NCBI GenBank assembly: GCA_023245975.1
Contig: JAHFJF010000045.1
Coordinates: forward strand, 1 to 7,137
Reading direction: 5' to 3'
DNA from: an archaeon
Lineage (GTDB): Archaea > Nanobdellota > Nanobdellia > SCGC-AAA011-G17 > GW2011-AR17
DNA: 7,137 nucleotides
Shown here: positions 1-6,809 of the stretch, in pieces
How positions within the stretch are numbered: position 1 is the first letter of the stretch
How the letters are laid out: each line of letters begins with the position of its first letter
Position numbers and translations under genes: made by a program
The notes under the pieces: model-generated
What the model saw: only the letters and a program-made list of their open reading frames with translations
Databases searched by the model: none
Told to the model about the DNA's origin: nothing

Positions 1-282
1 CTTGCAGCAATATTAATCTCTGGCGCATTTGCATTGGGCGCTAATTGCTCCGACGATTTACGGCAATCAAAGTCCTTGCTGAATGAGCATGTCTCAGAAA
101 CCGGCTATGAAAGGCCTTACAGCATAAAAATTGTAACTGTTCAAGGAAGGAATGGCATTGAAACTTACCTGTCAGACCCAGTTTCAGGAAAGTCGAAAAG
201 AATCCTTCGCGATATGGAGCTTGAGCAGGGGCAAAATTATATTGATTCAATATTAGAGATATATAATCTTTTCATGAGATAG
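1..282 (+). CDS. small exported protein, 5'-truncated
   Basis: The frame is open from base 1 to a TAG stop at 280-282, giving 93 visible residues; the start lies outside the window. The first visible residues (LAAILISGAFALGANC) read as the hydrophobic core and cleavage region of a signal peptide, so little more than the signal's N-terminal end is missing and the mature protein is about 80 residues. The mature part is polar, with one cysteine just after the predicted cleavage site. That cysteine is not in a good lipobox (Asn at -1), so a lipoprotein is unlikely. A TTG at base 34 could be called as a start, but it would discard the signal peptide, so truncation is preferred. The 3' end overlaps the convergent membrane-protein gene by 11 bp. 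I recognise no family; function unknown. Confidence 0.7.
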   Translation, partial: LAAILISGAFALGANCSDDLRQSKSLLNEHVSETGYERPYSIKIVTVQGRNGIETYLSDPVSGKSKRILRDMELEQGQNYIDSILEIYNLFMR

Positions 283-799
283 CTTTCAATATGTAATTCC
301 CAACTGAGCAGGCATAAGGCGTGAATATTGCAAGCACTATGAACAATGCAGCCGGAACTACGCAAGCGATATTTGCAGTTCTCTCATCATTCAATAAATA
401 GCCTATAATGAAATTAAAAGGGATGGAAGCATACGGGACAACGGCCATAACTGCCCCCAAAAGGACAAAGAAAGGAAATGCTATTACCTTGAGTATCAAG
501 TTTGCTGGCGACATTAATAGCATGAAACCATAGAGAAATCCGATTATTGCAGCTAGAAACCCAGAAATAAAAATCCCGCCCAATAATGCCAGAAAACCTC
601 CGGATGCTGCTTCAACTACAGAGAAGCTGTCCATGAGGAAATCCAATGCTGAAATCACTGTAGAGAACATCCATGGATTCTTGCTGAAGAAAAAAGACGA
701 GCCGAGGATTACAATCAGCCAAAACCAATTCTCAATAGCTAATTTTATCAAAGTAAAAAGCAATCTAAAGATAAGGTCGATGCAAGCAGGCAGTGCCAT
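272..799 (-). CDS. polytopic membrane protein, unknown function
   Basis: A 175-residue, strongly hydrophobic protein with four to five likely membrane helices, roughly at residues 7-21, 23-39, 66-97, 101-122 and 144-165. The short charged turns include NDER at 137-140. There is no signal-peptide cleavage site and no catalytic motif that I recognise. The start is ATG at 799-797 (minus strand). It is supported by a TATA-like box reading CTTATATAAT on this strand, whose first base (831) is 32 bases upstream, the same distance as for the other leaderless genes here. No Shine-Dalgarno precedes it. The stop (TGA, 272-274) lies inside the end of the convergent upstream gene. It is divergent from the 849 gene and shares its promoter region, which hints at co-expression, but no functional link is visible. 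A plus-strand frame antisense to it (633-830) runs across the promoter and looks like a shadow. Confidence 0.78.
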   Translation of the reverse strand: MALPACIDLIFRLLFTLIKLAIENWFWLIVILGSSFFFSKNPWMFSTVISALDFLMDSFSVVEAASGGFLALLGGIFISGFLAAIIGFLYGFMLLMSPANLILKVIAFPFFVLLGAVMAVVPYASIPFNFIIGYLLNDERTANIACVVPAALFIVLAIFTPYACSVGNYILKAIS

Positions 800-815
800 T
801 TTTCCAGAGAAAGGC

Positions 816-831
816 TTTAATATTATATAAG
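816..831. promoter_or_regulatory. shared divergent TATA promoter
   Basis: The AT-only stretch TTTAATATTATATAA (816-830) sits in the 49-bp gap between two divergent start codons. Read rightward, TTTAATA begins at 816, 33 bases before the ATG at 849, and is preceded by purine-rich AAAGG, which resembles a BRE. Read leftward, CTTATATA begins at 831, 32 bases before the ATG at 799. Archaeal TATA boxes are normally centred about 26-27 bases upstream of the start of transcription, so both transcripts are predicted to begin at or next to their ATG (leaderless). Two overlapping, oppositely oriented boxes, or one symmetric box, would both fit. Confidence 0.65.
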
Positions 832-848
832 TCTTATTCTTTTTAATA

Positions 849-2039
849 ATGGCCAGAGAAGAGGATTATGAAGAAGAGGTTGAACAAAAAAGAAGGCCGA
901 AATATGGGGCTACAGACATAAGAAGATATACGCAGCATTCTGGCAGGGCTCGGGAATTTACCTGGACCAGGTTAGCTTTTTTGCTGTTTGTATTTGCTTT
1001 ATTAACTATCGCCGTTTATGGATATTACTACATTCAATCACCACAAGGTCTGATATTCATAACAAATGTACAAGTTAAATTGAGGGAGTATAATCCATTC
1101 AACCTAATTGAAAAGTGGCTTGAAAGAGCGCAGGATATCGGCAATGTTTATGGTGCAACTGCAAATTCAACCAGCAGTGAGAAAGGTATTGTCTTTAAGG
1201 ATTTCAAATTGGTTGGCAGTGAGCAAATACCTCAGGGAGCTCCTGCATATGTTAGATATGACGTCAGGATAATTAATGATTTTTTAAGAAGAGTCCCGGT
1301 AAAATTATATTGTGGTATAAGAGACAAGGATATACAGCTTGAATTAAGGCCTTCTGATACAATACAATTGTCCGGCTCAAGAGTTACTGAAGAAGCAAGG
1401 TGCTATATTGATGGAGAGATAACAAGGCAGCTAGAGGGTTCGCAAGAAATTGTTGGCAGGATAAGCTTCCCTTACAAGACAGAGAACGTAGGCTTGAATG
1501 TATATTTTGTTTCTGATGCAGTATATAATGAATTAAGAGAGGGCGAGGATTTCTTCAGCCATTATGGTATTTCTGAATCAAACCCAGTAAGACCATTATA
1601 TAATGGCGAGCCTGTTGAGATAGGAATTGGTGTAAGCTCTGAGAATTTGCAGCCAGTTGTTTTGAGAGAAGGCGTAAGCCCATTAGTTGGGATTACATTG
1701 AGGAATTCCTGGGATGGAAGGGTTGTTGCATTGTATGACTTGAAATTGCAGTTGCCTGAAGGAGTTGAAATAAACAAGGATTTGTCCCAGAACCCGAATT
1801 TGCTATGCCCCTTCGAGGAGCAGCCAAATGCAAGAAATGAATATGGTATTGCATCACACCTTAAAAACTCAATAACGATTGATCCAGGAAGGTCTCATAC
1901 TTTTGAATGCTGGCTAAATGCGATTGATGTATTGGAGCCAGGAACACCCTACACAAAACGACAGTATAAGGTAAGCGCTGAATATGAATATGAATCAAGG
2001 AACAGGACTGCCACATTATTAGTGAGGTCATTGGGCTAA
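849..2039 (+). CDS. single-pass membrane protein with beta-rich exterior
   Basis: This 396-residue protein has a highly charged cytoplasmic head (residues 1-40, rich in Glu then Arg), one membrane helix at about 41-61, and a large predicted extracellular part: N-inside, C-outside, with no cleavable signal. The exterior looks like two beta-sandwich-type domains. The first (about 113-222) has a SEQ motif at 124-126 and cysteines C155 and C185. The second (about 245-393) has C320 and C354 and ends in a Y-x-V-x-A-x-YEYES strand. The paired cysteines may be disulfides. The following two lipoproteins appear to carry related domains in the opposite order. The start is ATG 849 with no Shine-Dalgarno; the TATA box 33 bases upstream implies a leaderless mRNA. 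The stop overlaps the next start (TAATG). Two N-glycosylation sequons are present (N106, N385). No named family recognised; a surface-complex anchor is inference. Confidence 0.88.
   Translation: MAREEDYEEEVEQKRRPKYGATDIRRYTQHSGRAREFTWTRLAFLLFVFALLTIAVYGYYYIQSPQGLIFITNVQVKLREYNPFNLIEKWLERAQDIGNVYGATANSTSSEKGIVFKDFKLVGSEQIPQGAPAYVRYDVRIINDFLRRVPVKLYCGIRDKDIQLELRPSDTIQLSGSRVTEEARCYIDGEITRQLEGSQEIVGRISFPYKTENVGLNVYFVSDAVYNELREGEDFFSHYGISESNPVRPLYNGEPVEIGIGVSSENLQPVVLREGVSPLVGITLRNSWDGRVVALYDLKLQLPEGVEINKDLSQNPNLLCPFEEQPNARNEYGIASHLKNSITIDPGRSHTFECWLNAIDVLEPGTPYTKRQYKVSAEYEYESRNRTATLLVRSLG
2024..2028 (+). promoter_or_regulatory. Shine-Dalgarno of the coupled lipoprotein gene
   Basis: GAGGT, within GAGGTCAT, lies 10 bases before the ATG at 2039 and inside the end of the upstream coding region. 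It differs by one base from GAGGTGAT, the complement of the usual archaeal 16S rRNA tail. Together with the TAATG stop/start overlap it supports translational coupling. The leaderless genes in this window have no such site. Confidence 0.6.
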
Positions 2040-2905
2040 TGAGAAAGTTAATATTTTTATTATTAGCTTTGGCATTGCTTTCAGGCTGCATTACTCTTCA
2101 GCAAACATTATTCACATCAACTAAAGTTCCACAAGAATCGACAAGTGGATATATATCACAGGAAATAATCTTTCCAAAAGAAGGAGACCAATTGCAAAGC
2201 AGTTTGCCTTTCCATCCAACAGTAAGATTAACTAATTCGGGTCCTTTTGAAAGTGACGGCCAAGTTTGCATTTCAGGCTTAGACAGCAGTGCATTCAGGG
2301 GATTTTCTGGATGTGAATGCAATACTTTTAACATGCAAAAAGAAGAGAGGACTTTCCTGCCTGAAAATGTTGATTTTGGTGCTTATTCCATATTAAATGA
2401 GGAGCCACAGGATTACACTATCACATCAATAACAAGATACAAGTACAAATCTGTTGCAAAAGTAAAGATGTGTGTCAAGGATAATGCTGACGAAATGGCA
2501 TTGTGTAGTTCAGAATTATTGTCCACAAAAGACGGGCCATTAAGGATTACTTCAGTTGAACAGGCTTCTGTTCCAATATCAGATAGTGAAGTGGCATTAT
2601 CATTTTCTATAAATGTTGAAAAGAGGGCTGAAGGCGATGTGTGGGATGTTAATGCTGTTCAAGAAAGGTGCAGGCCAGAAAGGGAAATAAGAAGGAATGT
2701 TAGGGTCAAGATAAACGGATTGCCATTCGGCTCTGGCCAATGTGGGGAAAAATTGTTTGATAAAGATGAAGCTAACATAAAATGCCCTATTGGAGAGATA
2801 TCATTGGAAGGAAGGTCTTTCGGAGAGAATTACAATCCTGAAATAGAGGTTGAGCTTGATTATGCATTCGAAACAAGGGCATCTAACAGATTCTCAGTCC
2901 AGTAA
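2039..2905 (+). CDS. surface lipoprotein, first of two related
   Basis: This 288-residue protein begins with a lipoprotein signal: basic MRK, a hydrophobic core, then the lipobox LSGC, which makes Cys17 the lipidated residue of the mature protein on the outer face of the membrane. After a Ser/Thr-rich linker come two predicted beta-rich domains. The first (about 42-160) contains VRLTN at 62-66 and cysteines C77, C92, C94, C145 and C156. The second (about 167-285) contains ITSVEQ at 170-175 and C211, C235 and C249. The second domain aligns by eye with the next gene's, including an identical 24-residue step between the first two cysteines. The start codon shares its A with the upstream TAA stop and has a Shine-Dalgarno 10 bases away, so it is probably co-transcribed and coupled to the membrane-protein gene. 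No N-glycosylation sequon is present. Family not recognised; function unknown. Confidence 0.9.
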   Translation: MRKLIFLLLALALLSGCITLQQTLFTSTKVPQESTSGYISQEIIFPKEGDQLQSSLPFHPTVRLTNSGPFESDGQVCISGLDSSAFRGFSGCECNTFNMQKEERTFLPENVDFGAYSILNEEPQDYTITSITRYKYKSVAKVKMCVKDNADEMALCSSELLSTKDGPLRITSVEQASVPISDSEVALSFSINVEKRAEGDVWDVNAVQERCRPEREIRRNVRVKINGLPFGSGQCGEKLFDKDEANIKCPIGEISLEGRSFGENYNPEIEVELDYAFETRASNRFSVQ

Positions 2906-2910
2906 GTTAA

Positions 2911-2925
2911 CAAAAGGTTTATATA
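2911..2925 (+). promoter_or_regulatory. BRE/TATA promoter of second lipoprotein gene
   Basis: The CAAAAGG purine-rich BRE-like element runs straight into TTTATATA (2918-2925), the best TATA match in the window. The box begins 32 bases before the ATG at 2950, which predicts a leaderless transcript. The second lipoprotein can therefore be expressed independently of the upstream pair. Confidence 0.7.
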
Positions 2926-2949
2926 TTTCATAAGACAAGAATAAATAAT

Positions 2950-3870
2950 ATGCTTAATGAAATGTCCATTGTTAAAAAGATAGTGATAATTCTTGGGTTA
3001 TTGTTGCTCGTAGCCTGCACTCCCGGAGAGACTTCAACAGTTGAAGGGCCATATAAGTTTACAGGTCCACAGGCTATAGAAGCTAAATTTGTTCCAGGCT
3101 CACCAGAAACATTGGAAGCAAACCCGTATCAAAGCGGAGAAGAAATTGATGTTGCTGTAGAATTGACAAATAGGCTTACAGAAACAGTTCCAGCTGGAAA
3201 TGTAAAGGTTAGATTGACGGGAGATGCTGCAGTGCCAAGTTTTTTCAGCGGCGCAAAAGAAGCTGCAAATCCTGAATTACTAGGCATTGACGAGAAAACA
3301 GGGCAGCCAACCAAAGAAGAGGTTGAGCTTGGCCCATTGAGCTATGTTGGAGAGCTTACGACAAAGATATCAAAGAAATTATCCGGGCAATTCTGCTATT
3401 CATTCCCAGTGAGGGTAAAGGGATTCTTATATTACACTACAAAAGCTGAAGAAATAGGCACGACATTGGCTACATCCTCAAATCCGCCTTCAAGACTTCA
3501 AGTAACTGCAGTTGAACAGAGAACTGTTGATGCAGAAGATGCAACTCGCGGAAATTTAAAGTTCAAGGTAACTGTGCAGAACACAGGAACTGGAATGGTA
3601 TTGCCTGCATTGAGCGACTGCTTCAAGTATCGAACTAGGTCTGACAGGGAATCGTTGCAATTGACTGCAAGTGGAGCATATGATATAACATGCGACAATG
3701 GTGGCGTTGTAAGGCTATCAAGGGATACAAAATCAAAAACAATGAACTGTGTTGCACATAATGTTGATTTAGGGAACTTAGGAAAGGATCCAAGCGAATT
3801 AACTTTGACATTAAGCAACTTTGCATACCAGGAAGAAATACTGCCTGCAACTATTTGGCTTGAACCGTAA
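2950..3870 (+). CDS. surface lipoprotein, second of two related
   Basis: This 306-residue protein has a lipoprotein signal: KK at 9-10, a leucine/isoleucine-rich core, and the lipobox LVAC with Cys23 as the lipid attachment site. The mature protein has two predicted beta-rich domains. The first (about 43-175) contains VELTN at 70-74, matching VRLTN of the preceding lipoprotein. The second (about 180-304) contains VTAVEQ at 185-190 followed by C224, C248 and C267. The shared motifs and cysteine spacing suggest the two genes arose by duplication and then diverged strongly. ATG 2950 is chosen over the in-frame ATG at 2962 because the TATA box lies 32 bases upstream of it. No Shine-Dalgarno is present. 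The gene has no N-glycosylation sequon. I recognise no named family; a role in a cell-surface assembly with its neighbours is inferred. Confidence 0.9.
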   Translation: MLNEMSIVKKIVIILGLLLLVACTPGETSTVEGPYKFTGPQAIEAKFVPGSPETLEANPYQSGEEIDVAVELTNRLTETVPAGNVKVRLTGDAAVPSFFSGAKEAANPELLGIDEKTGQPTKEEVELGPLSYVGELTTKISKKLSGQFCYSFPVRVKGFLYYTTKAEEIGTTLATSSNPPSRLQVTAVEQRTVDAEDATRGNLKFKVTVQNTGTGMVLPALSDCFKYRTRSDRESLQLTASGAYDITCDNGGVVRLSRDTKSKTMNCVAHNVDLGNLGKDPSELTLTLSNFAYQEEILPATIWLEP

Positions 3871-3880
3871 GCCTTAATAC
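3869..3880 (+). promoter_or_regulatory. probable TATA promoter of sequon-rich gene
   Basis: CTTAATA begins at 3873, 31 bases before the ATG at 3904, inside the 33-bp gap after the second lipoprotein gene. It is a weaker TATA match than the others, and its upstream flank (TAAGC) is only a fair BRE. The placement agrees with the other promoters here and predicts a leaderless mRNA. Read-through from upstream is also possible. Confidence 0.5.
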
Positions 3881-3903
3881 TTCTTTTAGATTATTAAATT
3901 CAA

Positions 3904-5253
3904 ATGAAAAGAGCCGTGATTGCATTAATATTACTGTTTGCACTTGCAATTCCTGCTTATGGTGCAGAATGCTGCAACTTAAATCTGCAGACAAAAGAAA
4001 GTTGCGGCAATGAAAATATATTGCATCAAGGAAAATGCACCGGTAATGAGGCATTCCTTCTTGAGTATGATCCAATAAACAAGAGATATATATTATTGAA
4101 AAGTTTCGAGAATGGCAATGAATTCCTGAAATTAGGCGAAACCAAATTATATGCAACTGCCAAGGAAAGCATAACAGCAATACCCGGCAACAATGAAAGA
4201 TTGCAGTTAAACTTGAAGAACAAATCACTTGTCTTTAATGGTGTTGAAAACAACCTTACAGGCTTCCTCACAAGATATGGGGTAAGGGCTTATACTTCTG
4301 GCTCAATTGAGATACCAACTGAGGCTTATGTTGCAATTATTGACATTACCGTATCGAACAACAAGACTTCATTTGAGCTTAAGCAGGGAGAAAAGAAGGA
4401 CATAACATTGACGCACGCTGAATTGGATACGCTAAAAGATACAAGTTTCAAATACCCCAGCCAAAACCTAAGCTTCAATGGAGCTGAGAGGCTATCTTTT
4501 AATGGATTGTATGCAGATTCAGGGAGCTTCTTCTCTTCCAAGCCTGAGCCTTTCTTAGAAGCTGACCGAGCATCATATTTGCTTGCGTTCATTGACGATG
4601 TAATCTTAACTAATTTAAGTGCATCTTCTTCTTTTAATATAAAATTACTTAACAAAGATGCTGCCATATATGAAATAAGCCCACCAGACAGGATATTATT
4701 ATCTTTTGATGGCAAAATTAATTTCAGAGAGGATGGGGAAAGCTATGATAATAAATGGAAATGGACAGTCTCTGCTTATTCCCAGAAGCTTGCAATTGGT
4801 TTTGATGCAAAGAACATAAGGCAGTCTGGATGCATTGATATCCCCTTGGGCTATGCCAAGGCTTGTGCAAGACCAATAAACAAAAGCGGATTATTCTTAC
4901 TGAATGCTTCCTTGAAAAATTTAACATTGAATAATAAAACTGCAACATTGATAGAGATAAATTCTGACAAATTAGTGTATGCCCTGCCAACAAGACAGCT
5001 GCAGAAGATGTTTATTGCTGATGAGCTAGCATACAGAAAACTTGTGCTAGCACAGCCAGACCAAGAGAAAACTGCCGCAACCGCAACAACTAATGAAAAC
5101 ATATCTGCAAATATCTCTTCAGCTGCCCAAAAAGGATTTAAATTGCCAAATTTATTCACGTTGAAGAACCTGAAAATTCTGCTTTATGCATTATTTGGGC
5201 TGCTTTTTATTATTTTTTTGATAAAAGATATTAAATTCGTGCGTAATAGCTAG
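3904..5253 (+). CDS. type-I membrane glycoprotein, predicted
   Basis: This 449-residue protein starts with a cleavable signal peptide (about 1-20, ending AYG before AECC). It has a large exterior, an Ala/Thr/Asn/Ser-rich stalk (about 388-410), one C-terminal membrane helix (about 423-440) and a short basic cytoplasmic tail. The topology is thus exterior first, anchored at the C-terminus, the reverse of the 849 protein. The exterior has eleven N-x-S/T sequons (N106, 117, 153, 188, 237, 326, 334, 339, 344, 399, 403), and archaeal AglB-type oligosaccharyltransferases glycosylate such sites. Cysteines cluster just after the signal (C23, C24, C34, C45), with one further pair at C310 and C321. The rest is beta-strand-like with no domain I can name. 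ATG 3904 has no Shine-Dalgarno and lies 31 bases from a TATA-like box. Glycosylation is predicted, not shown. Confidence 0.88.
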   Translation: MKRAVIALILLFALAIPAYGAECCNLNLQTKESCGNENILHQGKCTGNEAFLLEYDPINKRYILLKSFENGNEFLKLGETKLYATAKESITAIPGNNERLQLNLKNKSLVFNGVENNLTGFLTRYGVRAYTSGSIEIPTEAYVAIIDITVSNNKTSFELKQGEKKDITLTHAELDTLKDTSFKYPSQNLSFNGAERLSFNGLYADSGSFFSSKPEPFLEADRASYLLAFIDDVILTNLSASSSFNIKLLNKDAAIYEISPPDRILLSFDGKINFREDGESYDNKWKWTVSAYSQKLAIGFDAKNIRQSGCIDIPLGYAKACARPINKSGLFLLNASLKNLTLNNKTATLIEINSDKLVYALPTRQLQKMFIADELAYRKLVLAQPDQEKTAATATTNENISANISSAAQKGFKLPNLFTLKNLKILLYALFGLLFIIFLIKDIKFVRNS

Positions 5254-5264
5254 AAACGCGACAG

Positions 5265-5277
5265 AAATCTTTAAATA
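5265..5277 (+). promoter_or_regulatory. BRE/TATA promoter upstream of mini-ORF and modular gene
   Basis: AAATC precedes TTTAAATA (5270-5277), a good archaeal TATA box. By the spacing of the other promoters here, transcription should start around 5300, which is 31 bases past the first base of the box. That is at the ATG at 5301, not at the GTG start (5321) of the large gene, which lies 51 bases away. The mRNA of the large gene should therefore carry a leader of about 20 bases. Confidence 0.65.
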
Positions 5278-5300
5278 TGTGTCTTGCATGTTAAACTATA

Positions 5301-5324
5301 ATGGATAGAGAGGTGCATCTGTGA
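5301..5324 (+). CDS. possible leaderless 7-codon upstream mini-ORF
   Basis: ATG at 5301 opens a seven-codon frame reading MDREVHL, ending in TGA at 5322-5324. The start sits where transcription is predicted to begin (31 bases past the first base of the TATA box), exactly like the leaderless genes in this window. Its stop overlaps the GTG start of the large downstream gene (GTGA), and the downstream Shine-Dalgarno lies inside it. This arrangement could couple translation by termination and re-initiation. The peptide is too short to judge by composition, and the arrangement may be chance: a plain 20-base leader with a Shine-Dalgarno explains the same bases. Confidence 0.35.
   Translation: MDREVHL
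5310..5315 (+). promoter_or_regulatory. Shine-Dalgarno deciding the GTG start
   Basis: GAGGTG is a six-base match to the complement of the usual archaeal 16S rRNA tail and lies five bases before GTG 5321. It supports the GTG start, since an in-frame TAG at 5306-5308 excludes any start further upstream. Confidence 0.7.
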
Positions 5325-6802
5325 AAAGATTTCTTGTGCTCTTAGTTATCTCAATTACATTATTATCAACATTTGGGATGGCATTTGACTTCTGGTCATT
5401 ATTCAGCTTTCGGTCTACTACTGGATTCTCAACTGCACAACAATTGACTTATGCGCCAAATTCTTATAATTTCGAATTAGGGGACTTTTTATTACTGCCC
5501 TCAGGAAAAGAAATCAAACTATTAGGACTAATCTCAGACAATTCGGTAGAAGTATCAGTCTCTGGCTCTTTAAAAATAATCAAGCTCAATGATTATGACA
5601 TATTAAGTGATGTCAGGATATTCTTAGCTTCAAATCGGAATGGGAGGGTGCAATTAAACATAGATGATTTCACTGCAGTTAAAGAGGCTGGCTATTCATC
5701 TAGCAATACTTATCTTTTCCTCAGAGGTTCAAAGCTTCTGCAAGATGGAAATGTAATTTATATGGATAATTTTCAAGGCGGTACAGTAAAACTTTATGTC
5801 AATGGAATTAAAGATTCATTATCTAAGGGAGAATCTAAGACATTGAAGCAATTAAAATTCACATTTGTAGATATTGCAAAATCTGGAGATGTTTATGGGG
5901 TAAAGATAAGGATAGAGCAAGCAAGATGTGCTGATTCGGATAGTGGAGAACAGATATTTTCCAAAGGCAAGACAGAAGATTCCTATGGAGTTTCGCATGA
6001 AGATTACTGCGTTATAATAAAAAATGGTGTTGAAGATAAAAAAGTTTCAAGCTGTTCAGGGACAAATTGCTATGTAAAGGAAGGCTATTGTGATGCGCGC
6101 TACGAAAAGAATAAGGCATTAAAATCGGTTAAATGCCAATCAAGTTGCTTAAATGGGGCGTGCTTGCGTGATACTATTTATAGGACTTCACCTGTTGTTT
6201 CAAGCGACGCTACAAGAGAGAATGGCCCTGATGTCTATGTAACTGAGAATTCATTAAATCAGATTACTATATCTTGGTCAGGCAGTTCTTCCCAGAAATT
6301 CAATGTATATATGAATAAGAATGATGGATATTGGACTAAGATAAAAGCCTTGGCTACCGATAGTTTTACGCTCACTTCTCCAGCAACTGGAGTAACTTAT
6401 GGATTCTATGTTACCGGGATTAACAGCTTGGGCAGAGAGAGCCTGCCATCATTGCCATTATATCAAGAAACTGTTTCAAAAGGAGAATGCAAGGATACTG
6501 ATAAGCTAGATTCTGACAAAAGAGGATATGTCAATGTTGGAAATGATTTTGTATTTGATGAATGCGAGGAAAACACACTTGTAGAAAGCTATTGCATGGA
6601 AAATGGTGATTATGGCCTTAAAGCATTCACAAAAGAAGCATTTGTATGTGTTTCCGGAGCATTAAAATTAAAATCCAAAGCTGATTGCAGAAAGATTGGC
6701 TGTGGCCAAGGAAAGAGATGCGTACTTACAAGCGTTTCGCTAAGCGCATATGATTGTGTAGAGTCTCCTGCTGAAAAGCCAGCAATCAAAAGAGTAGTTT
6801 GA
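5321..6802 (+). CDS. secreted modular protein: Cys modules flanking FN3
   Basis: This 493-residue protein has a signal peptide (about 1-21, ending GMA). Two small beta-type regions (about 44-92 and 145-200) follow, the latter with a KLYVNGIKDSLSKGE strand-turn pattern. The first cysteine module (203-281) has eight Cys: 203, 230, 245, 250, 257, 272, 276, 281. It begins CADSDSG and ends C-x3-C-LNGA-C, the plan I recall from DPANN 'DSDGG' surface modules. A fibronectin-III-like domain (about 300-385) carries ITISW with W319, FNVY and a Y-x-F-x-V-x-G-x-NSLGRES strand. The second, degenerate module (390-479) again has eight Cys and starts CKDTD. All 16 cysteines lie in these two modules. There is no C-terminal anchor and no N-x-S/T sequon. 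GTG start with a Shine-Dalgarno five bases away. The modules suggest binding or adhesion; the ligand is unknown. Confidence 0.9.
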   Translation: MKRFLVLLVISITLLSTFGMAFDFWSLFSFRSTTGFSTAQQLTYAPNSYNFELGDFLLLPSGKEIKLLGLISDNSVEVSVSGSLKIIKLNDYDILSDVRIFLASNRNGRVQLNIDDFTAVKEAGYSSSNTYLFLRGSKLLQDGNVIYMDNFQGGTVKLYVNGIKDSLSKGESKTLKQLKFTFVDIAKSGDVYGVKIRIEQARCADSDSGEQIFSKGKTEDSYGVSHEDYCVIIKNGVEDKKVSSCSGTNCYVKEGYCDARYEKNKALKSVKCQSSCLNGACLRDTIYRTSPVVSSDATRENGPDVYVTENSLNQITISWSGSSSQKFNVYMNKNDGYWTKIKALATDSFTLTSPATGVTYGFYVTGINSLGRESLPSLPLYQETVSKGECKDTDKLDSDKRGYVNVGNDFVFDECEENTLVESYCMENGDYGLKAFTKEAFVCVSGALKLKSKADCRKIGCGQGKRCVLTSVSLSAYDCVESPAEKPAIKRVV

Positions 6803-6809
6803 GCACTTT

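Noticed and set aside
239..253. Inverted repeat ATATTGA-T-TCAATAT, a possible terminator for the minus-strand gene
   Set aside because: It is all-AT-like with a one-base spacer and lies inside the coding end of gene 1; an AATTTT follows on the minus strand but the evidence is too thin.
34..282. TTG at base 34 as the start of the first gene
   Set aside because: The frame stays open to base 1, and the upstream residues form a signal-peptide core, so the gene is truncated rather than started here.
633..830. 65-codon plus-strand frame antisense to the membrane protein
   Set aside because: It runs through the shared promoter, has no promoter or Shine-Dalgarno of its own, and is complementary to a convincing helix-forming protein.
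3851..4228. 125-codon minus-strand frame
   Set aside because: It covers the promoter, start and signal peptide of the 3904 gene, and its protein is Cys/His/Ile-rich without plausible structure; taken as a shadow.
4326..4715. 129-codon minus-strand frame
   Set aside because: It lies wholly antisense within the glycoprotein gene, with no promoter or ribosome site seen.
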